The notes beneath the pieces are model-generated. The model did no database searches. It saw only the letters and a list, made by a program, of their open reading frames with translations, and was not told the DNA's origin. The position numbers and the translations under genes are program-made. A DNA stretch of 64,000 nucleotides, taken from positions 2,666,001 through 2,730,000 of the forward strand of contig JACATO010000304.1 in assembly GCA_018389105.1 (NCBI GenBank), read 5' to 3'. The stretch is from Nautilus pompilius (taxonomy: Eukaryota > Mollusca > Cephalopoda > Nautilida > Nautilidae). This document shows positions 24,750-37,100 of this stretch, in pieces (positions within the stretch are counted from its first letter, which is position 1; every line of letters starts with the position of its first letter).

Positions 24750-25784
24750 TCGATTTTTTCAGAAGAGCCTGCCATTGTGATTCGGCCGCTCATGTATGGT
24801 ATACAATGGCAGTATACGCTCCTCTCCAAGTGTAGGCCTTGTTTCCGTTCACCTTCAAGACTCGCGTCGCAATGTTTAATAGAAATCACAGAGAGAGAGA
24901 GAGAGAATCTTTACCACAAAACATCTTCTCTATGGACCGACGCTGTCAGATCTGTAAGACTTCATTAACCCAGCGGCAGAATGCCCCTGGCTCAAAAGAT
25001 AAAAGAGCCATGTCTCTGATTTCGTGAAGCCAAAAATTTGTAGAAACAAAAATGATAACTTTCTCCCTAAATCTGTAAATTTCTCTCAGGGAAAATACGA
25101 CCTACATTTTGACAAAATTCAAAAGCTGTTTTGATCATCTTTGCCAATCAACTACGCCTCGATAACATTTCAACTTATTCTATCTACGCTGATTGCCTTT
25201 TAAATACTCATTGACCAGGGAGTTTTGATTTTCATCTAGAAAGTTGTCGTGATGTGCAAATTTCAGATTATCCTATTGACTTCTCATAAAAAATAAACCA
25301 GGTAAGTTTTCTTCAAAATGGAAAATATCGCCTGATATTAATTACCGTGATTACGTTTTTTAAACGATTCGTGTAAAGTAAAGGTTATTATTTTTTTAGT
25401 CAATCAACGTTATCAGAACCAACAAAGATCGGCTACTAAGACACTTGGTGGCTAGAAAAATAATTGTAGGCTACGATTTTTGTCAGCGTTCCTTCATCGT
25501 GAAGCAGAGGTGCTCTGTCTCTCCGGTGATATTTTCTGACAGCTAGGTATTTTATTGGTGAAAGGCAATATCGCAGCACGTAAAACGAGTCAGAAGTTCC
25601 TTGTTCTAAGGCAAAAAAGAACTTTCTCGAAGGGTGTAAGACCTTAAAGTAAAACAAAGAAACAACAAAACATTTTTCGGTAAGATTCCAATCGCTGTGA
25701 CACTTTTCGGAATATATCTGCTTGGATTATTCAAAACATGCTGACGGTTAAGTAAAACACTGTAGGGTCGATATTCGTATCCTA

Positions 25785-25811
25785 GAAAAAAAAAAAAAAA
25801 AAAAAAATAAA

Positions 25812-25855
<44 letters not shown>
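25785..25855. repeat. Poly(A) followed by (AAT)n microsatellite
   Basis: A run of about 23 A bases passes directly into an aat triplet array. Such A-tail plus AAT arrays often mark the end of an old retroposon, but no body is recognisable to the left. Confidence 0.85.
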
Positions 25856-27927
25856 GCTGAATTTTATATGAGAAATCGATTTTAAAAGGAAGAATCACAT
25901 CCAGCGAAATAATTGGGATAAATTTTAACATTTTGAAAGAAAATGTGACGCACGCGACGTAGTCCCGAGACAGAATTCTTAATTGAGGAAAGAAAATACG
26001 ACCGAAAATCCCCCATTTTATATTCGCATGTTTCGATTTGGCACCAGAAGAAAAGAGATCGGACGACGGTGATAGAGTCCACGCCAATTTCTGGCGGCCC
26101 AGGTCAGCAGAGGGGACAAGAACGTTTTGGGGGAGGTACATAAAATGATGATTCGACCTCCTTTATTCCTTTGGTTTGGGGAACTGTGAAGAGTCGCAGG
26201 AACGCAGGTGTACGAGGGTTCTGATAGTAATACCGCCCTTTCCATTCCCAACAAACGCCGGAGATTTTTCGCAGAAGTTAATAAAACCCTTAGCTCTACT
26301 CCTGTATCACGGAACGCCTCGTGCAACACATCGACTGGGGGGAAGCCGTGAGTTGCTGGAGACCGATCAGGTTTTTGAATAGGTGGTCGAGTCAGACTTA
26401 AAGTGTCGCGAGCGTCCGTTAAGATTTAGACTGTACAAACCCAGACTTATTCGGGAGTTGTTCCCTGTAAACTGAGCAACGGGAATTCCTGAGTGTCGGT
26501 CAGTTATGGTTAATCATGCCAAACTGTGTTTTCTCCAAGAGCTTTTAAATTAAATTATATATCTCCTGTATTCAATCTGCTGCATATGGAAGGTTCTCTG
26601 TTCTTTAAAGTTCAGCTGTTCTTTTTTATTTGTTTTAACAAACATATTTCCCTTTGCATTCATCACGACTTATTAAGCTGATTGTTAAAGAGAATTAAAT
26701 GAGCTGTAATATTTAATCCGTGATAAAAACAGCACGGACAGTCAATGAGATTTCACTCTCTGTAGCTTTAAATCTCTAACTTCGTTCGTTTGATTGTTTA
26801 CAGATTAAGTTTTATGTTTCCACCGGAGGAATATTCCTGGCCACTTCCATGGAGGAATGGTCGGGTAAAACGTCTCTCTTAATTCCGTAACCGCTGCATG
26901 TCTTCTCAAACCATAAATGGCAGTGCGGACGATTAGGCCAATGTTACACGTGGACGTATCCCTCCTCCGGACTGTAAATCCGGGCGGATAACCAGATGAG
27001 CGCGTGCCGCCTACGTTTTGACGTTGTCATGGTGATACTCCTTCTCAATACCTGTGGAATCATCTTTACCTGACACTTCACTCATCATCCAGTCGTTTTC
27101 CCGACACATCAAATATTGCGTTATTTTTTTTTTAACTGATGCATCCCGACGATCTCTTTTGTTTCAATAACACGATCGAGTTCCCGAATATATGGATGCT
27201 TACAATTCCAAGAGTTTTCCGGGTAGAAGGAAAGTCCTGATCCACCTGGCATCCATCGTTCGCTGCTCGGTGTTCTGGTTTGTCAGTATCTCGGCCTACA
27301 GCCTCGCCTCAGTTTTAAAAGATACGCTGTTATTATTTCGAATAAATAAATGTGTATAATCGACGGCGGCGGCAATGTTTAAAATTGTCCCCTTTGCATT
27401 TGCTGCATTATATTTATTTATTTATTTATTCATAATTTTCTGCCTTAAACCAGCTCTGCTTCAAGCACATGTAGGGTATTTTTGTTCAGACAGATAACCG
27501 CCACAACGGCTGGAATTTTAATGGAAGAGTAGAATCCTTACTGAGGCTCCAGACGAAGTGAGAGAGCTTCAAGGTTAATTAACTTCCATGTTGTAAAACA
27601 AAACGTGCAGACAAGTGGTTCCAGGAGGATCGTAAATCCGAAAGAAGCAGAGAGTCTGAAATATCTTTCCAAGGCGACATATTACATCAGATTATGTTTA
27701 TTGTCTGTCTGGGCTCGCTATTTCGAGTGGCTACCCTAATCCCAGGGGGCTCCGGGTCACTGGGTGGAGAAGATTAACGGTGCTGCGAGTTAATCCCTTG
27801 ATTAATAAGGTCCATTCAATTGTTTCTTTGGGCCAACCTTGAAAATTCTACAACTAATTATTTAACCCATTTTTCTTATTAATGCTTTTTTTTAGCGTTT
27901 TTGTCGTCAAGAAATATGGTAACCATG

Positions 27928-27966
27928 CATCATCATCATCATCATCATCATCATTATCATCATCAC
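27928..27966. repeat. (CAT)n microsatellite
   Basis: Run of cat/atc triplets with one tat interruption. Confidence 0.95.
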
Positions 27967-28638
27967 TGATCTTATGATAAAACGATGTCATCCGCTACAG
28001 TATCCACTTGTTTTTATACAACCAAAAACTTCATTAAGAACAAAGTCTGTTTTTTTCTCCAGTTTGTAGACGAGTCGAGCATCCGTCAGATTTACGGGGT
28101 TTCCTTTCGAAAAGTTGTCTTGCAAATCTGTGTCACCCTGACCCCGTGGTGCTCGAGCGGCAAACTTTATTCCCCCACCCGAGGGCATCTCGGCTCATGA
28201 CGTCATCTGAAATCTTCTTTCAAAGAGAAGACACTGAAATTATAGCTTCTGTCTGCTCGCAAAGCGATGGGCTACATCTGTAATCTGATCACAAGTATTA
28301 CCAAAAGTGGGGAAATGGATGCATTCGTCTGCGAAACATCACTATACAATAAATGAGATCGCGAAATAAGAATGTTAACCACGCACCGTGCGTCATACAG
28401 TGAACTACAGCCACAAAATATATAACCTGAAAGCTGTGCTAAAGTCTAAATAAAAAGTATTTTAACTATTTTCTAAAAAGCAAATATTATCAACTCAAAA
28501 TTGAGATATTCTAGTAATCATTACAGATTTTTCATAATTTCTTTTTGTCAGACCATAAAAGACGAAAGTAATGGCTGCTGCACTCATGAATATATATAGA
28601 GACAGCAAATAAAGTCAAACTACAAGAAATCAATTACC

Positions 28639-28712
<74 letters not shown>

Positions 28713-28713
28713 T
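28639..28713. repeat. (TTA)n microsatellite
   Basis: Triplet tta/att array broken once by a missing base. Confidence 0.95.
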
Positions 28714-30295
28714 CATGCATAGATCGATTAGGATAAGAATTTATATCGATTCATACCAACATTGGTTAACTTAAAACTGTCCGTGGGGCGTAAAACGAGA
28801 ACTGGAACAAAACAACGTGGCAACCATTTACCAAACAAAACAAAGCAAAACACGATTAGCTACTTCCTGTTGTATTGTTTGTAGCGAACAGATATTTCAA
28901 CAGAAGTAAACATGACAAAATTTTATAACCAATGAGCATTTATTTAAGTTAGCGATACGGGAAAGCAACTTGATCATCAAAGTAATACAACGTTTGTTAA
29001 TGATATCGATCAATTTTGGTCCTTGACGCAGTTGTTACTTGCTTCTGGACAAAGGAAAGGATCAGTGACAATACGATTCACGCTCTTAGCCGCCAACTTC
29101 CCGAGTTCAAGTAAATGGTGTGGATACCACGTTCCTTTTGCATCATAATTTTTTTAGAAAAAAAGCTAGATTTATTACGTTATAATGGTCGGTAAATTAG
29201 TGACTAATTCAATCGTGAATGAATATGTTCATACTTCTCTAAAAAAAACGTGGTGTCGCTTTTGGTTGGCGGTGTGTGGAATGATAGTTCCTCGGCCTAT
29301 CGATGTAGCCAGACGCTAAGGATATTCAAATTATAAATCGCTTGTGTTTGTTGCTGAAAACCATTCTGTAGAAAACATCTATTTAGTTTGTTCGTCGCAG
29401 ATTGCTGTGAAGAACATAAAAACCAACAAAAACCAGAATTTTGCCTTTAAAATTCGAGAAATTGGCAGTGAGACTGCAAAAATTTTGTAATTAGCTGGAG
29501 TTCAGACCATCAAACGTGCTACGGTTAAGCAACCATTCCAAGCTTCGCTTTAGATATCGTGCGATTAATCATTTGTGCAATGAGCTGATGTTGTAGTTTT
29601 TATCACTTGGAGATGCAGTATTTTTCTGGTTGCTACGCTAACCCGTTCAATCTAAACAACCTTGCCAATATTAAGGTCCTAATAATTTCCTATAGTCATC
29701 CTATGATAATGGCAAGGTTCACTCCACTCATTCTTGGCATACTGCCGTTGTCTACGATAACAAAACAAAAACTAATCTACTGGTAGATACTTTAGGTTTT
29801 ATTCCTATATAATTTACTGTTATATCGCTACACTCGAAATTACGACCGACTTCAGCCCACACATCTCTTCCATGTACTCAGCACGGGCGCATACCAAACA
29901 AGTACACAAAATATATAGGGCCGTCAGAAAAAGTAGGTTGCTAAAATTGCTACTATGTCTGCATCATTAGTGATGCATCATTCGTTATTTCCAAACTAAC
30001 AATTTTCGATATGAAAACCGAAATTCCGAAAAGAAAGTCTTGTCATAGTTTGTTTCTGAAAATAATTTTATTTTTGTAATAAAGCGAGTTTTCAAATAAA
30101 AACATTGTTTTTTAGAAGTTGTTTTCCATTATTATATACAACCAAACAATTTTTAAAAATTATTTCTTTTTTAGAAAGAGGAAGAAACGCTTTTTTAAAG
30201 CTGTGTCTTAAAATGTACTTTTCTAGACATTCATACAAGAAATGAAATGTCTCGGAAATTCTATTTCTGTAACCGGCTATTTACATAATGATCTA

Positions 30296-30326
30296 ATACG
30301 TCACAGACAGGAAGTCTGTGACGTAT
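30296..30326. promoter_or_regulatory. Perfect 13-bp inverted repeat built from TACGTCA/TGACGTA
   Basis: ATACGTCACAGAC (30296-30308), a 5-base loop AGGAA, and GTCTGTGACGTAT (30314-30326) form a perfect hairpin. Each arm holds a one-base variant of the CRE (TACGTCA and TGACGTA). It lies about 730 bp upstream of the metalloprotease start codon, so it may be a paired bZIP site or a structured element. Confidence 0.5.
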
Positions 30327-30920
30327 ATATGGCGCCTGTTTAATTAAAATATCTATGTTCCTATTTTTCAGATGTTATTTATTGTAGCAGCAATCTCCGA
30401 TTTAGCTGCAAGCGCTCAATACAGTTTGGCTTTTGTTTATTTTAGTAACTGTTGCTAAAACAACAAAAAAATTGATGTGCATGTGTATTAAAGTGAACCT
30501 GAATTGTTGTGGTTTGTGCCGGTGAAGCGATGGGTTGGCGTGTGGCTAGATTTATTAGATCCAGAAGGCATGTTCTCAGAGCGTTCAAAGGCTCCCGCTC
30601 AGGTGACAAGACTGCTTTTATTGAACGACAGATAGTTGTTAAAAGACAAGTCTGTCAATAGCTAAACTCGTCTGTCGCTAGAGGCATGCTATCACTCAGC
30701 TTTAAATCATGTCGAAACCGGAAATCAGGCTTTAGGCTCCTTGTAGTTGTTTGTCTTTTTCCCCAAACCTACAAGCTAGAGTGGTAGGAGGGTTACTTTA
30801 AAGAACAGTCCGAAATGTAGGCAGTGTGTGCGTGCGTGCGTGATAACGTGGGGAGAGGGAGAAAGCGCGCGCGTGTGAGAGAGACCGACAGACGGACAGC
30901 AGTCGCTGAGCAGACTGACA

Positions 30921-30926
30921 TATATA
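30921..30926 (+). promoter_or_regulatory. TATA-like sequence upstream of the metalloprotease gene
   Basis: TATATA lies 130 bp before the start codon at 31056, just after a CpG-rich and GA/GT-rich patch (30820-30900). Placement suits a core promoter with transcription starting near 30950. This is inference from position only. Confidence 0.3.
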
Positions 30927-31055
30927 CCTACCTACCTACATCACGGTAAAGTGGGTCACCTCACCTTTCATGTCGCACAGCGAACATTTTTGCCCATAGA
31001 TTTGCTCATCATTGAGGTGCAAAACAAAAGACCGAGCGTCTCCAGGCGCGTGGTG

Positions 31056-31134
31056 ATGATCGTTGAATCCCGGCTTCTGATAATATCGCTGTCGGTATTG
31101 TTCGTACAAGAACACGAACGATGTTTCACTCAAG
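31056..31134 (+). CDS. Metalloprotease exon 1: signal peptide
   Basis: It begins at the first in-frame ATG and encodes a short polar start then LLIISLSVLFV, a typical secretory signal core, followed by QEHERCFTQ. The donor is AAG|GTAAGT at 31135. It ends one base into a codon, which matches the next exon. Confidence 0.8.
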
Positions 31135-34100
31135 GTAAGTGTGAGCAGCTCGCTGTACACAATGGCGATACACAAGAACACCTCGATCTTATTATCATTC
31201 CTGGAAGAAGACCACATCCGTACTGTTTTAATTACGCTGACAACTTTCACGGACCGTATGGACGTATTGCATAACTAAGTGCAGGGCGAGTAATCTAATA
31301 AGACGCGCAGACACAGATTACTTGCTGTGCACGAACTTTTAATCAGAGTTCTGTATGAAAGGCTAAATTCTCGTGTCTCGGGCCTTTTAAAGCTCTGCAC
31401 CGGTTAACTCTGGAGCGACGCCGGGTGTGTGCTCTGTCGTACCGGGCCCACTGACCGCAGCCAGTTATTTCCGAAGTTTGACGTGGACCAGGCCGGCCGT
31501 ATTGTACCAAGAATAAATCACCTCACTCAATTATTTTCGGCTTTATATATGTTAGCGCTGGTTTAACCGCGGCCTAAAAGAATGTCAGTTGTTAGGTACC
31601 TGGGCTTAATGTCGCCCGCTCAACTGTTCTCGACATTTTCATTAAATCACGAAGAGTGAAGAGTGCGCGCGGTTTAGCAGATGAATTTTTAAAAATTGAT
31701 AGCAATTAAAATTAAGTTTTGGTTTTCAATTATACGTTATTTATTCAAGGAAATCAGAGCAATTCTCAAGAGGTTCTGTTTGTTTGGTGTCAGCAATTAG
31801 TCTTCAATGCACTATGACGAAGAATCTTTACGTCGTTTTTACATGACATTAAATGCGAAACTAATAGTAAATGATATACGTGTACAGACGGTCTTTTGCT
31901 TGCTTAATGCAGTTAATTAAAGACGAAACAGGGGAAAGTCAGGTTAGGTTGTCGAACTGCTTTTATCGAGGCCTCGACTTCAAATCCCGATTAGGAACTG
32001 GTCAGTATGGCAAACCTGCTGGCACAGTTTCTTCTCCACCTTCCTCTCCAGCGGGCCGCCCTAGGTTTTTCTGGTCTTCTCTGGTTTCCTTCTACATCTA
32101 GTAGAGACCTTTTCTGTAGTAGTAAGCTAGTCTCAGAGGGAAATCATGGCGACATGACGGGCAAATGTCGGACTCGAAGACTCTGCCATCCAGATTCAGT
32201 TTCTTAAATTATTCTTTAAGAACAAATATATATTTTTTTTAAATTAAAATTTTACACAGAATTACAGAAATAAACAATTTTTGTATAATTTATTATCTTT
32301 TAAATTTGCATAGTGCATTTAAGCCATTATTACATAATTAAATAAAATTAACAGGATTTCTGAGGAGTTTTGCATAAAGAAATACCGCAGATAGTTTAAT
32401 TAAGGTATTTTAATAATAATTTTTACACAAGCAAAGTAACATGAAGGATAACTCGTTATATTTATGTGACGCCATTCTCACTTTAGCTACCAAAACAACG
32501 AACATTTAAAACCATTTTCTATGTGTACGTCGACTAATCTGGCAAGAGAAGGTTCGCTTTCTTTTTGCTCACCTGGATGTTCGTTCCCGTATTTGCCGCA
32601 AAAAAAACAACTGAATCAACTTATCTATCATCTGTCATAACCTCTTTTTAAACAGAAGTATAAAATATAATTTTTGTTTAAATCAATGCATTTAATAGCA
32701 GCAAAACGGCATTTCTATCTCTATTTCAAACAGCGGAAACTAAAGGTGGAAAAAGCTGGTTCTCTCCGTGGTGTTAAGCGCAGTAAAAATGCCTGTAATG
32801 CGACTGTGCACTTAATACGTTGTTGTTGTTTTTCTCTTCAGGTAAAACCGAACTTGTTCATCTACAAGAGATCCGGCCAGAAAGAACGAAGCGGTCTGTG
32901 AAAGGTGACTTACCACACCAGCTAGCTTTCTCTTTTCACGCACATGGACAGTTATTTAATCTTAAATTAAAAAAAAATATGTACATAGATGTAAATTCAC
33001 CTCTCTGTTTGTTACACAACAACGAAACTATATGCTTTTCTGGATCTAATGACAAGGTAAGAAACATTCACTTACAGGTGTGCATTTATCTATATACCTT
33101 TCTCTTATAAAGTAATGGCTATATTTTTCTGATTCTATCAACTGATTGCAGCTCGTATGCTGTATCCGTAGGTTTTCTTTTTTTTTTTTTTCTATTTTAA
33201 TGAGCATTAAATATATTTTTGGTGGAATAAGCAAAAGATCTTCAAAACTTTAGAAAAAAAAAAGATATATTAGCTGAGTTCATCAGTGTCCGTACGTTTT
33301 CGGGTCGCCATCCCAGTTTATAAAAGGTGAACGGTAGTTCCTAACTTTGGTGTGAACCTAATTCGCCCATCATACATTCTAGGCCAGAACGTAATGAGGT
33401 TGGGCGGCCAGTTCCCTTCCTCGCCGCCTCGAATTCCTAGTTTGATTCATATCTGTAAAACAGGGGAGCGCCAGTATTATAAGTAGCCCTTCCGTTATTC
33501 CACTATTTATAGCTATCGAGTATTGTTCAAATATCTGTGTGTAAGAATGTGTCGTCAAAACCGAATTTAGCAGCAACAACAGAAAACAGACGAACAGGCT
33601 TAACACAGCGGGGTTTTCCGACCCCGCAGACAGGCCCTGACCACCCCACGGGTGGTAAAATATCCAACAGTGAGAAGTATCACTGACAAGTTATAAAACA
33701 CTGCTTGGCCATTTCTCTGTTGTCATTTACTAAATATCTCTGAAGGTTAAAATTAACTTTTCAGTTGCAGAATTATTGCACGAATGTTTTTTGTTGTTGT
33801 TGTTTTAGCAAAGGCGCTGATAGTGAGTTAGCAGATGCGAAGGTGAGATGAAGACTGTCAGCAGCGATTCATGTGGGCTGTCGTTCGAGATGAGTCATGT
33901 ACCCTCCTCTCACAGATACGATAAAGGTTTGCGAAGAGCACCACGAATAAAAAACGGGAAAGCAATCCGCCAATAATTAAGAAAACATTCCCATAATGCA
34001 ACATTACGAAAACCCCATTTTTTTTTAAAAATGGCAAGTATACTGGATGTCCCATGCGTCAGAGATGTCAGCCCGGTCGGGTCACACGGCTTCTTTAGCA

Positions 34101-37100
34101 CTGCGTTGTGAGATCGTTTCTTTACCCGTCCGCTGACAGAAACTCGCTGCACACCTTCGCCTAGCCGTCGTAACCAACTGACAGTAAAATCTGGTTCCTT
34201 CGATGGCGTATTCGAGTTTTTTAAAGCACTCACGATTCCTGAGTAGAAAATATCTCCAGGTTTTAAAAGACTCCGTTTTAAACAAACTGAATAGTTAATG
34301 ACGAGCGGGTCCAAAGCCATTTGTCAAAGACACGCAAGTTGGGGAGAAATAGCTTTTATTTTAAGCTTAGATGTCCCTCATGACAGCGATTTCAAATTTA
34401 TAGCCGTTGAAAAGAGCCGCAAATAAAGAAAATGAACAGAAAGAAATGTCGTCAGCCCGTTTTCAGATGTGACGTATAAGTATGATGAATCTCTCTACTG
34501 TGTAAAGATGATTCCAAAAGGAACGTAAACCCAAAACCTGTTACTTTAAAGCCGTTGATGAAACCGTTTTTCTGCACACAGAGAGAAAAAAAAAAACAGC
34601 AAAGAAATATATTTTAACAGACGCAGGTTTTAGACTGTCAAACAACAATCCTGCTTTTTATATTGTGACTGAGGAAAAAACAAACAAAAAATTGCAAAGA
34701 TCTTAATATTTACCTTTTGGGATCAAGAACGATATAATTAATAATTGATATCAGCCATCTGAAAAATCAAACATTTATTAACATTGCACTACAAACCATA
34801 TATGGTATGCGATTTATATAAATGCAATAAATGTATAGATTTCTGTCAGAGATAGAATATTAGCAATAATATAAATAAATGCTGCAGCGAAAGTCTCATG
34901 ATAGATAATCTAATATGGATGCGCGATGTTAACGCCACCTGTCAGACAGGTTAATGAATTATGCCGTGATGAAAATGTGTTTCTGTATTTTAATCCGGGG
35001 GATGCAAAACCTCGAAAACAGACAAATTTTCATCGTTATTTCTTCTAGGAAAATATAGTGAAATAACATAACATTGCAAGTTTCAAGAAGCACATGATGT
35101 GATCATCTCTTCTATCGAAGTGGGGAGCAGGAAGAGGACAGAGCGATGGAGCCGTATGGATTTTGGTGGAGTTGTCATCACAAAAGATTAGTAAATTATG
35201 AAGCATGATAGAATTTACTTTACCACGTTTAAGAATAAATAATTCATTTTTGTGCTGTATTAGCTAACGAGTTTCTTTGCTCTCCGTTCAGGTCTGTTCT
35301 ACGGATTTATTGAGAGCTGTTTTAAGTCAAGAAGTTACATTAGTTCCTGTTTGCGGAGCTCTTATGATGCGACAGGTACAAATTCTAATGTTCAGTTACG
35401 TATATGTACACTTAAGAATTTCTGGAAAAAACAACGAAAGAAGACCGATAGCAGCGCTGTCACCAAATAAATGGAATCGAACTGCGCACCACTGTAACAT
35501 GTTATGATTTTTTAAAAAAACTCTTTATTATTGTAACTTATAGTCTTTTCCTTCACATTCAGAAAAGGGGTTTATTTACATGTTCTTGTCGACAGGCAAA
35601 ATGTTTTTTACAAAACTAAGCTAAGGTTTAGGCATGAAAGCACACATTAGCGGCCAGCAGTTCATGGAAGGAAAAAAAGATAAACAAGCATTTTAAAGAT
35701 CTTCATTTAAATTACCTAAAAACGAAAATGTATCAGGTGCTAGCAAATCAATACACTGCCTGGACTAAAAACCACAAGGTAATTAATAACGTTGCATACA
35801 TAAATAATCTTTATGAACTCAATATGCATGAAAATAGTTTGTTTTATATTAAGTAACTTTTGCCCTCGAAAATCATTTGTATGCGATTTTCTGCATTGTA
35901 ATTTTTAAAAATGTATACAGGTACTAAAACAAATAAACAGTTTTTATGGCAAAAGACGGTACTGGGCTAAGATTTATGTGATCGATTACTTGATAGTTCT
36001 GTAAAAATGCCTAGTTGTATTTGCTGTAGTAGCCTCCAGAAGATAATTTTGGAAAATCTCGTTTGGAATAAGGTGCTAGTGTAGGGTCGCTGTGCCATCT
36101 TCATGTAAAGACCCATTTGTCGACACTCTCCTTTCATGTAGAAAAGGAACGCATTGCTTCCATTGTCTCTTGCTGTTTCCACGGAGCTGTATCTGGTCTA
36201 AACGTTTCTTTTTTCTTCCGTTTTCCACCACGAGAAACCGAATCTTAAGACTCACGTTTAGCCAAAAATGCAAAAAGTAACTTATTTTCTCTGCTGAACG
36301 AACATCAAATGACCAGAGAACACCGTTTTCATGTTTGTTTTTTTTTTTAAATGGCTGTTTCCACTGATGTCAGCCTTCTCTTGTGGTGAACAGCCAAACA
36401 ATAATTCGCACAAGAAAACAAGTACAGATCCCTGGCGCACCCTATGGACGTAGCAGTTTTTATGGTAACTCTGACAGCTTTAATAACAAAGTGAACAGTT
36501 CTATGGTGGATACACCTCTTTCACCAGCTTCAACTCAAAGTGAAGTTATCAAAAGCTGTTTGTTTTCCGTTGCTACCTCCTGCTTAAGAGACGACTCTAA
36601 AGATGCCGCCTGATTACCATACCAACGTACTTACAAATCATTACCACGTTTTGCTGCTACCGGAAAAAAAATACATTTACTTTTGTTTGGCGTTCAGCGT
36701 ATCATAGATACAAATAGAAGCTAACATCTTTAAATCTTCAGACATTAAACAACAATATGCGTCTTTTTGCGAGTTTATTGCTTAATACTGAAGAGAAAAT
36801 ATAAAGTTTTTAGTCCTAAACTTGTTTCTACTCTACAACTTCTTTTGGCTAGATCCCAGCCCTAAACAAGAAAGTAATCAGATTGTTTATGTTGGTCACG
36901 TGATGCTGATTCACCCTAGGGCTTTTGGTGTTAAAGCCATTCACGAATATTTATGAATGAAACAGTCAGACTACATGCAATATTTCTTTCACCTAGAAAT
37001 ATGGTTGGTGCATCAAACTTTGGTTTTATTTGTGTAAAAAAAAGAAGTCAAAACCACACATTAGGCAAGAGCCGTTAATGTTAATGATGGGTTCGGGTTT

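Larger units (their letters stand above)
24750..30295. other. Intergenic, no gene seen
   Basis: There are no supported exons. Segments at about 26000-26500, 26820-27080 and 28060-28210 have a more balanced composition than their surroundings and could be conserved non-coding DNA. Simple repeats lie at 25785-25855, 27928-27966 and 28639-28713, and single TGACGTCA at 28198-28205. Confidence 0.45.

Noticed and set aside
29930-29990. Transposon end near gccgtcagaaaaagtagg
   Set aside because: It slightly resembles a mariner terminus, but no matching inverted end or transposase piece was found nearby.
33910-34320. A 136-codon minus-strand frame in protease intron 2
   Set aside because: It has no recognisable domain, no clear splice or promoter context, and lies inside an intron. 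It may be chance, so it was not listed as a gene.
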